Both the position numbers and the translations under genes were made by a program. DNA of 64,000 bases. Source: Polaromonas sp. SP1 (GTDB lineage: Bacteria > Pseudomonadota > Gammaproteobacteria > Burkholderiales > Burkholderiaceae_C). Shown here piece after piece: positions 25,712 through 34,579 of this stretch; positions within the stretch are counted from its first letter, which is position 1, and every line of letters begins with the position of its first letter. The stretch covers positions 1,964,501 through 2,028,500 of the forward strand of contig NZ_CP031013.1 in NCBI RefSeq assembly GCF_003711205.1. Reading direction: 5' to 3'. The notes beneath the pieces were generated by a model, which did not search any database, was not told the origin of the DNA, and was given only the letters and a program-made list of their open reading frames with translations.

Positions 25712-26947
25712 ATGACCGCACCCGCCGCCCCTTCATTGCAATCCTCTGCCTCTTCGGGGGCCACCCGCTGGAAATTGCCGCCCGCAGCCGCCTTCCCGCT
25801 GCTGGCCATCTTGCTTTTCGCCTTTTTTGTGGCCGGCAGTGCGCCTTCGCCGCTGTTTGTCGTCTTCCAGCAGCAGTGGGGCTTTTCACCGGCGCTGCTG
25901 ACGGTAGCGTTTGCGATCTATGCGATTGCACTGCTGGCCTCGCTGCTGGTGGCCGGCTCGCTGTCTGACCACATCGGCCGGCGGCCGGTGGTGTTTACCG
26001 CCTTGCTGCTGCAGGCCGGCGCGATGCTGACCTTTTTGCTGGCCGAAAGCATCCACGGCATCATCGCCGCGCGCATCGTGCAGGGCATTGCGACCGGCAT
26101 GGTCAGCGGTGCGCTGACGGCCGCGGTGGTCGAAGCCGCCCCGGCCGCGCAAAAACGCCTGGGCGCCATGATCGGCAGCGTCTCGCCGCTGGCGGGGCTG
26201 GCCGTGGGCGCGCTGCTGACCGGCATCGCCGTCAAGTTCGCATTGCACCCGGTGCCGCTGGTGTTCGGTGTGCTGGTGGCCATCTGTGTGGTCGGTGCGG
26301 TGGCTACGCTCTTCCTGCCTGAAAGCGCCACGCCGCGCCCAGGCGCGCTCGCCTCGCTGGTGCCGCGCATTTCGATCCCGGCGCAGGCGCGCGCTGAATT
26401 CTTCCGTGGCGTGCCGACGATGCTGGCCGTGTGGTCGCTTGCGGGGCTTTACCTGTCACTGGTGCCGTCCATGCTGCAGCAGATCTTTGGCATCCACGAC
26501 GGCGTCGTCAACGGCCTGGCTATTGCGACCTTTTTCGGGTTGGGTGCTGCGTCGCCAACCTTGCTGAAAAACCTGTCGCCTGTGCGCATGAGCGCCGTCG
26601 GCATGAGTTTGCTGGCCGTGGGCGCGGGCCTGGTGGTGCTGGCGCTGGCCACGCGCTCTGTGGCGTTGTTTTTTGCGGGCACGGCGCTGGCGGGTTTTGG
26701 CGGCGGCTCGGCTTTCTCTGCCCAGGTGCAGACGCTGGCGCCGCTCGCGCAGCCGCATCAACGGGCGGAGCTGTTTGCCGCGCTGTATGCCACCAGCTAC
26801 CTGGCTTTCAGCGTGCCCGCCATGCTGGCTGGCCGCTTGATCGCGCCGCTGGGTTTGCCTGCCACGGTAGAGGGCTATGCGGGGTTGGTGCTGGCTGTGG
26901 CCGCCCTGGGCGCCTGGCTACGCTGGGGCTCGGTCCGCCGCGGATAG
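25712..26947 (+). CDS. MFS transporter, drug-efflux type
   Basis: A 411-residue protein with about twelve hydrophobic spans. The first span is followed by APSPLFVVFQQQWGFSP, and the MFS loop motif is GSLSDHIGRRPVVF (about residues 82-95); a second-half motif is GLGAASPTLLKNLSPVRM. Substrate unknown; efflux is suggested by the divergent TetR gene. The following 85 bases begin with a dispersed repeat. Confidence 0.88.
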   Translation: MTAPAAPSLQSSASSGATRWKLPPAAAFPLLAILLFAFFVAGSAPSPLFVVFQQQWGFSPALLTVAFAIYAIALLASLLVAGSLSDHIGRRPVVFTALLLQAGAMLTFLLAESIHGIIAARIVQGIATGMVSGALTAAVVEAAPAAQKRLGAMIGSVSPLAGLAVGALLTGIAVKFALHPVPLVFGVLVAICVVGAVATLFLPESATPRPGALASLVPRISIPAQARAEFFRGVPTMLAVWSLAGLYLSLVPSMLQQIFGIHDGVVNGLAIATFFGLGAASPTLLKNLSPVRMSAVGMSLLAVGAGLVVLALATRSVALFFAGTALAGFGGGSAFSAQVQTLAPLAQPHQRAELFAALYATSYLAFSVPAMLAGRLIAPLGLPATVEGYAGLVLAVAALGAWLRWGSVRRG

Positions 26948-26950
26948 GTG

Positions 26951-27045
26951 CTCACCCCTGCTGACGCTCACTTCGTGTAGCGTCCCCTCCCCTTGCAGGG
27001 GACGGCGCCTGCGGCCGGGCAGAGCCCGATCCGCGGCACCCGCTG
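26951..27045 (+). repeat. Dispersed repeat family A, copy 4
   Basis: Contains ACGCTCACTTCGTGTAGCG, CCCCTTGCAGGGGACGGCGC and GGCCGGGCAGAGCCCG. It lies between convergent genes. Confidence 0.8.
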
Positions 27046-27079
27046 AATCAATGGAGGGCAGCCGCGCGGATGGGTTGGC

Positions 27080-27895
27080 TTAATCCAGCAGCGCGCGGAC
27101 TACCTCGGTGAACCCTGCGCCGCGCTCACCGCGTGTCACGTAGGTTGGCAAATGCGCCAGCTGCGGCACAAAGCGCGCGATATTGGCCACGCCCACGCTG
27201 TTCGCAAAGGTCTTGAACATCAGCTGGTCGTTGGTCGAATCGCCCACATACACCCAGCGATCCATCTCGGTGTCCAGATCGCGCTGCCAGAGCTGCCGGA
27301 CAATCCAGCGCGCGCCTTCCAGCTTGTTGTGCCCGCCGTACCAGCCGTTGATGTGGATGCTGCTGACGGTGGCGTGCATGCCTTCGCTTTTCATCAGCGC
27401 CACTACGGCAGCGATCTGCGCCTCGCTCAAGTGCACAAATTCGCTGTGGTCGATGGCGATGTCGGTTGCGCGGCCCGGCGAGTCGGTGGCGCGGGCCACG
27501 CCTGGCATCTCGCGCTCAATGCGCGCCAGCACGGCCTGCATGCGGGCGAAGTTGGCGCTGCGTGTGGCGGCGTCCTGTTGATATAGTTTTGATAGCGGCC
27601 TGCCCACGTCCTGTATGGGCTGCAGGCCTTTTTTATGCTCAGGGCGCAGGGCGACGGCGCCGTTCTCCGCCACGATGGCATCCACCGGCCAGCTTGCCGC
27701 AAAAGGCTCACTCCAGCCGACCGGCCGGCCGGTGATGGCCACCACTTTGAGCCCGGCCGCTTTCAGTTCACCCAATGCCTGCAGCGCATCCGGGGTGATT
27801 TCGCCTTCCGTGGTGAGTGTGTCGTCGATGTCGGTGAAGACGCCGGTAATCTGCGCGCGCTCGGCGGGCGGCCAGGCGTTGAGGTCTTTCATCAT
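27080..27895 (-). CDS. HAD-IIB family phosphatase with an in-frame repeat insertion
   Basis: A 271-residue haloacid-dehalogenase-superfamily hydrolase of the sucrose/mannosyl-phosphoglycerate phosphatase type. Motif I is FTDIDDTLTT (nucleophile Asp near residue 21), motif II AITGRP, the Lys motif GGHNKLEGARW and motif IV VGDSTNDQLMF. The substrate is unknown, perhaps a phosphosugar. Residues about 88-105 (KKGLQPIQDVGRPLSK region) are encoded by a copy of the hairpin repeat family B read from the opposite strand, in frame and without a stop. The ATG at 27895 overlaps the upstream DUF3592 stop (ATGA). Confidence 0.82.
   Translation of the reverse strand: MMKDLNAWPPAERAQITGVFTDIDDTLTTEGEITPDALQALGELKAAGLKVVAITGRPVGWSEPFAASWPVDAIVAENGAVALRPEHKKGLQPIQDVGRPLSKLYQQDAATRSANFARMQAVLARIEREMPGVARATDSPGRATDIAIDHSEFVHLSEAQIAAVVALMKSEGMHATVSSIHINGWYGGHNKLEGARWIVRQLWQRDLDTEMDRWVYVGDSTNDQLMFKTFANSVGVANIARFVPQLAHLPTYVTRGERGAGFTEVVRALLD
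27581..27634 (+). repeat. Hairpin repeat family B, copy 1, inside the HAD gene
   Basis: On the + strand: TTTTGATAGC, then outer stem GGCCTG (27597-27602) / CAGGCC (27623-27628), inner CCCA/TGGG, then TTTTTT. It looks like a terminator on the + strand but is coding on the - strand. Confidence 0.8.
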
Positions 27896-28356
27896 CGCTT
27901 TCTCAATACCTCAATGCCCATCAACAGGGCGCTGACTGTGATCACCAAACCCGCGATCCCCTGGATCCAATCGTTGAACGACAGTTTCCCGGGCTCAAGC
28001 ACCGCTTCGGATGGATAGCCGGGATCGTAGTAAACGGCCACCGTGTCGCCTTTTTTGAACGCAGCCTGGAATTGCTCGGACTCACTCCTGGAAAGGCAGC
28101 TGTCCGATGCGCGCACATTCTGGCCGGTGAAGTGCCGGCCTTGCACCTTGTAGCTGTAGGTGGCAATCGGCTCATAACAATCGTCTTGCCTGTCCGAAGC
28201 GGGCTTCACGCCGGAAGAAAGTATTTGCGCGCTGCCGGTTTCCCAATCGAGGGTTTCTGAGGCCCGGTAGGCCTTGGAGGCAAAGTTGGCGCTCATGCCC
28301 GCGCCCATGAGCAGGAACAGGGCACAGTAGACGGGCGTCAGAGGGGGATACCTCAT
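27892..28356 (-). CDS. DUF3592 membrane protein
   Basis: A 154-residue protein, DUF3592-like, with an N-terminal span (about residues 6-26), a soluble middle with GQNVRASDSCLSRSE and KKGDTVAVYYDPGYPSEAVLEPG, and a C-terminal span (about 130-150). The YYDP pattern in the middle is typical of this family. ATG 28356 is my choice; the frame stays open upstream to 28530, but that part is translated repeat sequence. It is coupled by 4 bases to the HAD gene. Function is unknown. Confidence 0.72.
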   Translation of the reverse strand: MRYPPLTPVYCALFLLMGAGMSANFASKAYRASETLDWETGSAQILSSGVKPASDRQDDCYEPIATYSYKVQGRHFTGQNVRASDSCLSRSESEQFQAAFKKGDTVAVYYDPGYPSEAVLEPGKLSFNDWIQGIAGLVITVSALLMGIEVLRKR

Positions 28357-28439
28357 CAGGCCGCCTCGTAGCCGCAATGCCTGACGGCAAGGGGAAAGTG
28401 GCGCGCGTCGAAGTCTTGCATGGTGAAATTCTCGCATGT

Positions 28440-28536
28440 ATGGCCCCCACGGTCGTGCACTTCGTGTCACTCCCTGCCCCCCGAGGGGGCCGCCCGCCTG
28501 TGGCCCGGCAAAGCCGGTTCCACGGCTCATGCTGGC
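28440..28536 (+). repeat. Dispersed repeat family A, copy 5
   Basis: Close match to copy 1: GGCCCCCACGGTCG, CCCCCCGAGGGGGC palindrome, CCCGGCAAAGCCGGTTCC and GCTCATGCTGG. The gap from 28357 to 28847 holds this copy, copy 6 and the ahcY control region. Confidence 0.85.
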
Positions 28537-28574
28537 GTGAAGAGTCAGGGGCGTAACGAGGGGAGGTCTTCACC

Positions 28575-28660
28575 AGTGGGGGCCGAGGGTCCGGCTTCGC
28601 CGGCCCCAGGCGCCGCCCCCTGAGGGGGGAGCAGGCTACACGAAGTGAGCCTGAACGGGG
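28575..28660 (-). repeat. Dispersed repeat family A, copy 6, reverse orientation
   Basis: Contains CCGGCTTCGCCGG, a CCCCCTGAGGGGG palindrome and GGCTACACGAAGTGAGCC, the reverse of the CACTTCGTGTAGC end seen in other copies. Its end abuts the ahcY -10 box, so the repeat supplies the -35 region. Confidence 0.8.
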
Positions 28661-28663
28661 GGG

Positions 28664-28669
28664 TATAAT
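28664..28669 (+). promoter_or_regulatory. -10 box of ahcY
   Basis: A perfect TATAAT eight bases before the riboswitch. No good -35 hexamer is seen 17 bases upstream, where repeat copy 6 ends. Confidence 0.6.
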
Positions 28670-28673
28670 CAGC

Positions 28674-28743
28674 CCTCCTGAGGAGCGTTGCAAGCCACGT
28701 CATGTGGACCAGGCTCAGGACTTCATTGCAACCACGCTCACCC
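28674..28743 (+). ncRNA. S-adenosylhomocysteine (SAH) riboswitch
   Basis: The sequence matches the SAH riboswitch class found before ahcY in proteobacteria. GAGCG (28683-28687) pairs with CGCTC (28735-28739); TTGCAA (28688-28693) pairs with TTGCAA (28726-28731); CCAC/GTGG forms the internal hairpin (28695-28707); and TCCTGAG (28676-28682) pairs with CTCAGGA (28714-28720), consistent with the pseudoknot. It sits just upstream of ahcY and should turn expression on when SAH builds up. Confidence 0.88.
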
Positions 28744-28847
28744 GCATGTGCTCTCAAGCCGGGTGAATGACTGAATTCTCCCTTCCCTTGACTGCCGCAT
28801 GCCCGTGGCGATTTTGCCCAGTTGACGTTTGATATTTGGAGAACCGT

Positions 28848-30278
28848 ATGAGCGCCGTCCTGAAACCTTCCACCGACCACATCATTGCCGACATTTCGCT
28901 TGCCGCCTGGGGCCGCAAGGAACTGAACATCGCGCAAACCGAAATGCCCGGCCTGATGGCCATCCGCGAAGAGTTCGCGAAAGCGCAGCCGCTCAAGGGC
29001 GCGCGCATCACCGGCTCGCTGCACATGACGATCCAGACCGGCGTGCTGATCGAAACCCTGCAAGCCCTGGGCGCCGACGTGCGCTGGGCTTCGTGCAACA
29101 TCTTCTCGACGCAAGACCACGCCGCCGCTGCGATCGCCGCCGCCGGCACGCCTGTCTTCGCCATCAAGGGCGAAACCCTGGCCGACTACTGGGACTACAC
29201 CCACCGCATTTTTGAATTCAACGGCGCCAAGGGCACGCCTGAAGAAGGCCCCAACATGATCCTGGACGACGGCGGCGACGCGACGCTGCTGATGCACCTG
29301 GGCACCAAGGCCGAAAAAGACGCCAGCCTGATCTCCAAGCCCGGCAGTGAAGAAGAAGTCTGCCTCTTCAACTCGATCAAGGCCAAGCTCGCGCAAGACC
29401 CGACCTGGTACAGCCGCCGCCTGAAAAACATCATCGGCGTGACCGAAGAAACCACCACCGGCGTGCTGCGTTTGAATGAAATGTCGGCCAAGGGTACGCT
29501 GGCCCTGCGCGCCATCAACGTGAACGACTCCGTCACCAAGAGCAAGTTCGACAACCTGTATGGCTGCCGCGAATCGCTGGTCGACGCCATCAAGCGCGCC
29601 ACCGACGTGATGGTTGCCGGCAAGGTTGCCCTCGTGGCCGGTTACGGCGACGTGGGCAAGGGCTCGGCCCAAGCCCTGCGCGCCCTGAGCGCCCAGGTCT
29701 GGGTGACCGAGATCGACCCGATCAACGCCCTGCAGGCCGCGATGGAAGGCTACAAGGTCGTGACCATGGAATACGCTGCGGACAAGGCCGACATTTTTGT
29801 GTCCGCCACCGGCAACAAGAACGTCATCACCTATGAACACATGGCCGCGATGAAAGACCAGGCCATCGTCTGCAACATCGGCCACTTCGACAACGAAATC
29901 GACGTTGCCGCGCTCGAAAAATGCAAGTGGGAAGAGATCAAGCCGCAAGTCGACCACGTGATCTTTCCGGATGGCAAGCGCATCATCCTGCTGGCCAAGG
30001 GCCGCCTCGTCAACCTGGGTTGCGGCACCGGCCACCCCAGCTTCGTGATGTCGTCCAGCTTCGCCAACCAGACGATTGCACAGATCGAGCTGTTCACCAA
30101 GAAAGACGCTTACGAAGTGGGCAAGGTCTATGTGCTGCCCAAGCACCTCGACGAGAAGGTGGCGCGTTTGCACCTGAAGAAGGTCGGTGCCATGCTGACT
30201 GAATTGAGCGATGAGCAGGCTGCGTACATCGGCGTGTCGAAGGCCGGCCCGTACAAAGCCAACACCTACCGCTATTAA
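28848..30278 (+). CDS. ahcY: Adenosylhomocysteinase
   Basis: A 476-residue NAD-dependent enzyme that cleaves S-adenosylhomocysteine to adenosine and homocysteine. Motifs: [50 protein letters not shown] (NAD loop), [11 protein letters not shown], and the C-terminal tail ending TYRY. ATG 28848 with GGAG upstream gives the usual N-terminus. The SAH riboswitch lies 104 bp before the start. With metF downstream it forms a methyl-cycle cluster. Confidence 0.96.
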   Translation: MSAVLKPSTDHIIADISLAAWGRKELNIAQTEMPGLMAIREEFAKAQPLKGARITGSLHMTIQTGVLIETLQALGADVRWASCNIFSTQDHAAAAIAAAGTPVFAIKGETLADYWDYTHRIFEFNGAKGTPEEGPNMILDDGGDATLLMHLGTKAEKDASLISKPGSEEEVCLFNSIKAKLAQDPTWYSRRLKNIIGVTEETTTGVLRLNEMSAKGTLALRAINVNDSVTKSKFDNLYGCRESLVDAIKRATDVMVAGKVALVAGYGDVGKGSAQALRALSAQVWVTEIDPINALQAAMEGYKVVTMEYAADKADIFVSATGNKNVITYEHMAAMKDQAIVCNIGHFDNEIDVAALEKCKWEEIKPQVDHVIFPDGKRIILLAKGRLVNLGCGTGHPSFVMSSSFANQTIAQIELFTKKDAYEVGKVYVLPKHLDEKVARLHLKKVGAMLTELSDEQAAYIGVSKAGPYKANTYRY

Positions 30279-30437
30279 TTTTCCTGGCTACTGCGCGACC
30301 CGGTAGCGGCGTTGCGGATCCCGATCAGGTAATCCTCATGCACCTCAAGTGCATTCCGGTTGCCTGACGCCCGCGCCTTGCTCTCGGGCCGCTCGCTACG
30401 CCCTTGAGGCTGTTGTTGGAATACCGGAACACACACC

Positions 30438-31454
30438 ATGCGCGCTGACCTATTCCTCGTCGACCACGGCCATGCCGCCACCCGCTCCCAGGCCCAGCGC
30501 CTGATTGCGTCGGGTGTGCAGTGGCGCGCGGAAACCGACGCGCCCTGGAAGAAGGTCGCCAAGAACGGTGACGAGATTCCGCCGGGCGCCCAGCTGCAAT
30601 TGCTGGACACCACCGAAGCCAAATACATCTCGCGCGGCGGGCTCAAGCTGGAAGGCGCGCTCAAGGCCACCGGCCTGAAGGTCGCCGGCCTGCGCTGCCT
30701 GGATATCGGCCAGTCCACCGGCGGTTTTACCGACTGCCTGCTGCAGCACGGCGCCGCGCAGGTGGTGGGCGTGGACGTGGGCCACGGCCAGCTGCATGCC
30801 AGCCTGCGTGAGGATCCGCGCGTCATTTGCATTGAAGGCGTGAACGCCCGGTCCATGACTGCTGCAGATTTGATAGCGGGACATGCAGGCGATACGGGGG
30901 CTACAGGCTATTTTGATGACGAATTCGAAGACGATGAGGACGTGCAGGAAGAACCCGCCGTCGAAGCCGGCTTTGACTTCCTGACCGGCGATTTGTCCTT
31001 CATCTCGCTCACCCTGGTGCTGCCGGCGGTCGTTCGCCTCCTCAAGCCCGGCGGCGATTTGCTGATGCTGATCAAGCCGCAGTTCGAGTTGCAGCCCGGC
31101 CAGATCGGCAAGGGCGGCATTGTGCGTGACGCGGCACATTTTGAGTTTGTGGAAAAGCGTTTGCGTGATGCCTGCGCGGCCTTGGGCCTGGACGTGAAGG
31201 CCTGGCTGGCGTCGCCGATTGAAGGCGGCGACGGCAACCGCGAATTTTTTATCCAGGCCGTCAAGGGTGCTGATGTGGCGGGCGAAGACCAGCCGCTGCC
31301 GGCCGCGCCGCAGCGCAAGGTTGCCAAGCGCGTGCCCCGCAGCGAGCTGCGTGCCGCCCGTGCGCCGCACGAAGACTCTGAACTCGCGCATGCCGGCCAG
31401 CCTGGCCCTGCACGTGGCAAGCGGCGCGAGAAGAAAAACGACAACGACGAATAA
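30438..31454 (+). CDS. tlyA: TlyA-family rRNA methyltransferase with extra insert and tail
   Basis: An S4 RNA-binding domain (residues 1-60, MRADLFLVDHGHAATRSQAQ) is followed by an FtsJ-like methyltransferase: CLDIGQSTGGFTDCLLQHGA (SAM loop), VGVDVGHGQLH, LTGDLSFISLTLVLPAV, LIKPQFELQ. TlyA proteins 2'-O-methylate rRNA cytidines. It is 338 residues against about 250-270 for the family. The excess comes from an insert (about 143-178), of which 143-160 derive from hairpin repeat B copy 2 followed by an acidic stretch, and a Lys/Arg-rich tail after 290. The 159 bp between ahcY and this gene hold nothing recognisable. Confidence 0.88.
   Translation: MRADLFLVDHGHAATRSQAQRLIASGVQWRAETDAPWKKVAKNGDEIPPGAQLQLLDTTEAKYISRGGLKLEGALKATGLKVAGLRCLDIGQSTGGFTDCLLQHGAAQVVGVDVGHGQLHASLREDPRVICIEGVNARSMTAADLIAGHAGDTGATGYFDDEFEDDEDVQEEPAVEAGFDFLTGDLSFISLTLVLPAVVRLLKPGGDLLMLIKPQFELQPGQIGKGGIVRDAAHFEFVEKRLRDACAALGLDVKAWLASPIEGGDGNREFFIQAVKGADVAGEDQPLPAAPQRKVAKRVPRSELRAARAPHEDSELAHAGQPGPARGKRREKKNDNDE
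30866..30917 (+). repeat. Hairpin repeat family B, copy 2, inside tlyA
   Basis: Starts AGATTTGATAGC and ends GGGGGCTACAGGCTATTTTGAT region, matching the family 3' end GGGCTGGAGGC-TTTTGAT. It is read in frame without a stop. Confidence 0.65.
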
Positions 31455-31473
31455 ACGACGAGTGAGATCCGAG

Positions 31474-32304
31474 ATGAACCTGCCCCTCAGCTTTGAATTC
31501 TTTCCGCCCAAGACGCCTGAAGGCGCTGAAAAACTTCGCGTCACGCGCCAGGCGCTGTATGCGCACAAGCCCGAGTTCTGCTCGGTCACCTTTGGCGCCG
31601 GCGGCTCCACGCAAGACGGCACCTTCGGCACGGTGAAAGAAATCCTGGACGAAGGCGTGGCCGCGGCCTGCCATTTCTCCTGCGTGGGCGCGACCAAAGC
31701 CACGGTACGCGAACAACTCGCCACCTTGCGCGCCATGGGCGTCAAGCGCCTTGTCGCGCTGCGCGGCGACTTGCCCAGCGGCTACGGCGCCGGCGGCGAG
31801 TTTCATTACGCCAGCGACCTGGTGGCCTTTATCCGCGAAGAAACCGGCGACGCCTTTCACATCGAAGTGGCGGCTTACCCCGAAATCCATCCGCAAGCCA
31901 AATCGGCCGATGCCGACCTGCAGGCCTTTGTCAAAAAAGTGAACGCCGGCGCCAACTCGGCCATCACGCAATACTTCTTCAACCCCGACGCCTACTTTCG
32001 TTTTGTCGACGACGCGCAGGCGCTCGGTGTCGACGTGCCGGTGGTGCCCGGCATCATGCCGATCACCAGCTCCACGCAGCTCATGCGTTTTTCGGATGCC
32101 TGCGGCGCCGAGATCCCGCGCTGGATACGCCTGCGCCTGCAGGGCTTTGGCGACGACACCGCCTCCATCAAGAGCTTCGGCCTGGATGTGATCACCGGCC
32201 TGTGCGAGCAGCTTTATGCCGCCGGCGTGCCCGGCATCCACTTCTACACGATGAACCAGGCCGCGGCGACGACCGAAATCATCCGGCGCTTGAACCGGGC
32301 CTGA
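31474..32304 (+). CDS. metF: 5,10-methylenetetrahydrofolate reductase
   Basis: A 276-residue flavin enzyme reducing methylene-THF to methyl-THF for methionine synthesis. Visible: LSFEFFPPKTPEGAEKLR (catalytic Glu in FEFFPP), FCSVTFGAGGSTQDGT, LVALRGDLPSGYG, ITQYFFNPDAYFRFVDD and GIHFYTMNQAAAT at the end. ATG 31474 has GAGATCCGAG upstream; the frame is open further 5' but that lies in tlyA. It lies 19 bp after tlyA and completes a methyl-cycle group with ahcY. Confidence 0.95.
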   Translation: MNLPLSFEFFPPKTPEGAEKLRVTRQALYAHKPEFCSVTFGAGGSTQDGTFGTVKEILDEGVAAACHFSCVGATKATVREQLATLRAMGVKRLVALRGDLPSGYGAGGEFHYASDLVAFIREETGDAFHIEVAAYPEIHPQAKSADADLQAFVKKVNAGANSAITQYFFNPDAYFRFVDDAQALGVDVPVVPGIMPITSSTQLMRFSDACGAEIPRWIRLRLQGFGDDTASIKSFGLDVITGLCEQLYAAGVPGIHFYTMNQAAATTEIIRRLNRA

Positions 32305-32316
32305 GCCCTGGCACCC

Positions 32317-32928
32317 ATGCGGCAGGGTGTGGTCCGGTTTGCTTTTATTGCCGCTGCCATGGCGGGGCTGGCCCTTCTGTCGGCCTGCACGACAACAGCG
32401 CCCACCACACCGCAAGGTGTTCGCACCGAAGCGGCAAAACCCCGGCCGGCTGTGGCGCCGTCGCCGGCCGCTCCCGAATTGCCCACCGACGAAGTGGCGA
32501 CTATCCCTTCCGTCTTCCCCAGGCCCGAGTTACTCGCCGGTGAAGTCCCGCGCGAGTTCCAGCGCGGCACCGCGTCGTGGTACGGCCCGCGCTTTAACGG
32601 CAGGCGCACTGCCAGCGGCGAGCGTTTTGACATGACCGAATTCACCGCCGCCCACCGCACCTTGCCCTTCGGCACCCTGGTACGTGTGCACAGCCTGGTC
32701 AATGGCCGCGACGTGGACGTGCGCATCACCGACCGCGGCCCCTACGCCGGCAACCGCATCATCGACCTGAGCCGCGCCGCCGCCGAAGAGCTGGGCATGC
32801 TGGGCCTGGGCTTCAAAGAGGTCGTGCTGATGGTGCCCGAGTCCACACCCGATGTGGCCGTGACGCCGCCGCCGGCCCGCAAGCCAATGCGCAAACCGCG
32901 CCGGCCTGCGCCTGCCGCCAGGAACTAG
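32317..32928 (+). CDS. rlpA: RlpA-like septal ring lipoprotein
   Basis: A 203-residue lipoprotein. Signal peptide with lipobox LLSAC, lipidated Cys24, then a Pro/Ala-rich linker and a double-psi beta-barrel domain (about residues 80-170): GTASWYGPRFNGRRTASGE, LPFGTLVRVHSLVNGRDVDV, ITDRGPYAGNRIIDLSRAA. RlpA proteins act on peptidoglycan, in some species as lytic transglycosylases. No SPOR domain is present; a basic Pro-rich tail ends the protein. Confidence 0.88.
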   Translation: MRQGVVRFAFIAAAMAGLALLSACTTTAPTTPQGVRTEAAKPRPAVAPSPAAPELPTDEVATIPSVFPRPELLAGEVPREFQRGTASWYGPRFNGRRTASGERFDMTEFTAAHRTLPFGTLVRVHSLVNGRDVDVRITDRGPYAGNRIIDLSRAAAEELGMLGLGFKEVVLMVPESTPDVAVTPPPARKPMRKPRRPAPAARN

Positions 32929-32949
32929 TGCAGCGGCAACAGAATCAAG

Positions 32950-33006
32950 GCCAAATCAGCCTGCAGCCCAATCGCCGCCTTGGCAGGTAGCTCCTGAATT
33001 GATAGC
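32950..33006 (-). repeat. Hairpin repeat family B, copy 3
   Basis: Read on the - strand: GATAGC-like start, stem CCTGC/GCAGG with inner CCAA/TTGG, then GGCTGATTTGG. It fills the gap between rlpA and the convergent methyltransferase gene. Confidence 0.75.
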
Positions 33007-33017
33007 AAGCGGCGGGT

Positions 33018-34415
33018 TTAGACCAGCAGCCCGAAGCGGCGCAGGCGTTCCAGCAATGCTGCGCTGTCCTGCGCCGGCGGCGGCTTGCCTTGCTGCAGCT
33101 GCATCAGCAGGTCGTACTCCGCCGCACTCAGGTTGACCAGCTGGTGCCAGATGTTGCAGGCCGCGCCGGGCTGCAGCGCCGCCGCGGGATGCACCACCGC
33201 CTGGCCGGCCGCCACCTGCGCCGCCGACGCACATGCGAGCGGCCTGCGCACGTAGCGCACACGGCCGGTGATGATCAGCTCTTCCACGCAGGCCGTCACC
33301 GCGGAGGGGTCTGCCACGGTGTGCAATTCTGCGAATGACAGCGTCGCCGGAAACGCGGCATCCAGCGCGGCGTGCACGGCGGCCATGGCGGAGAACAGCG
33401 CCGCGCGCGGCAAACCCGTCTGCGTCTGCGGGTCTTCGGCCCAGGCGTAATGCAGCTTGTCCATGCACTGCACATCGAGCCGGTACTTCACGTTCTTCTT
33501 GTGGGCGGCATGCACCAGCAGGCTGCGGCGAAAGCTGCGGTTGGTCAGGAAGTCGAGGTACTGCTCCATCAACACCTGGTCGTTGCCGGCTTCTTTCATC
33601 AGGGGCTCGGCCGCCTGTGCGCCGTGGTTGCTGACGAACATGGTCTGGGGATCGGCATCGCCCAGGTAGTCCAGCCCCTGCGCCCGGGCCGAGGCGACGA
33701 AGTCGCGGAAATACATGGGCTGGTTGCAGTGCTCCAGGAATTCATGCATCAGGTAAGCCGGCCCTGCGGCCTCAATGGTGGGCATCACCTCGTCGAGCGC
33801 CCTGCGCAGCAGGCTGCCCTCGGCCGACATTTGAACGAGGAACTCCAGCATGCCGCGCGCATACCCGAGTTTTTCATCGGGCGTGCTGCGCGCTTCAGAG
33901 CGAAACAGCATGGCGTCACGCACGATCTCGCGTGCCTTCCAGCCGGGGTAGGTGTTGAAGCTGATGTAGGCCATGCCGGCAGGCGCCAGGTGCGCGCTGC
34001 AAATGCGCATGATGGCCTGCCGCACGGAATCAGGCACCCAGCTGTAGACGCCGTGGCAAATGATGTAGTCGAAGCTGCCGAGGGACGCGTCCACGTCTTC
34101 CAGGTTCATCTGGCGCAGCGAGAGGTTGGTGATGCCCTGCTGCTGCACACGCTCAATGCCTTGCGCAATCTGCACTGCCGACAAGTCCAGGCCGACCACA
34201 TGCGCCTGTGGATGCCGCAGCGCAAACGGGATGATGTTGCCGCCGGAAGCGCAGCCCAGTTCCAGAACGCGCGCGTTGGCCGGCGGCGCCGGCGCCAGGC
34301 CGAACAGCGTTGCAATGCCTTCCAGCCGTTCGGGCGCGGATTGCGGAAACGGGTGCGAGGTATAGGGCACCTCGTCGTAGCTTTGCCGGAGGAGGTCGGT
34401 CAGGTGTTGGGACAT
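33018..34415 (-). CDS. SAM-dependent methyltransferase with regulatory domain
   Basis: A 465-residue protein: class I methyltransferase domain (residues about 40-170) with LELGCASGGNIIPFAL, VVGLDLSAVQIAQG and ICHGVYSWVPDSVR, then a large C-terminal part (about 215-300) resembling the methyltransferase regulatory domain family, ending in an unassigned region. The substrate is unknown. The gene stands alone; the 164 bp to the divergent GbsR gene hold a dyad close to the latter. Confidence 0.85.
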   Translation of the reverse strand: MSQHLTDLLRQSYDEVPYTSHPFPQSAPERLEGIATLFGLAPAPPANARVLELGCASGGNIIPFALRHPQAHVVGLDLSAVQIAQGIERVQQQGITNLSLRQMNLEDVDASLGSFDYIICHGVYSWVPDSVRQAIMRICSAHLAPAGMAYISFNTYPGWKAREIVRDAMLFRSEARSTPDEKLGYARGMLEFLVQMSAEGSLLRRALDEVMPTIEAAGPAYLMHEFLEHCNQPMYFRDFVASARAQGLDYLGDADPQTMFVSNHGAQAAEPLMKEAGNDQVLMEQYLDFLTNRSFRRSLLVHAAHKKNVKYRLDVQCMDKLHYAWAEDPQTQTGLPRAALFSAMAAVHAALDAAFPATLSFAELHTVADPSAVTACVEELIITGRVRYVRRPLACASAAQVAAGQAVVHPAAALQPGAACNIWHQLVNLSAAEYDLLMQLQQGKPPPAQDSAALLERLRRFGLLV

Positions 34416-34519
34416 GGGGCGGTTTGCCTGATTCTCGGTGGAGTCCGCATTGTGCCCGGCGCTTCCGATGGGCTTACAGGGTCAATCAAGGCGCTGGCGC
34501 AAATTGCCTGAATTTATTA

Positions 34520-34544
34520 GAATTTCAGTAATTCCTGAAAATTC
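34520..34544. promoter_or_regulatory. Dyad before the gbsR-cydAB operon
   Basis: GAATTTCAG (34520-34528) faces CTGAAAATTC (34535-34544), complementary apart from one extra base. It lies 35 bp before the GbsR/MarR gene, where an autoregulatory site is expected. Confidence 0.4.
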
Positions 34545-34579
34545 AAGAAGTCAAAGACGCCAGAAAGGCAGCAAAAACC

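Noticed and set aside
28357..28530. N-terminal extension of the DUF3592 gene
   Set aside because: The frame continues into dispersed repeat A copy 5; the extension is translated repeat, not family sequence.
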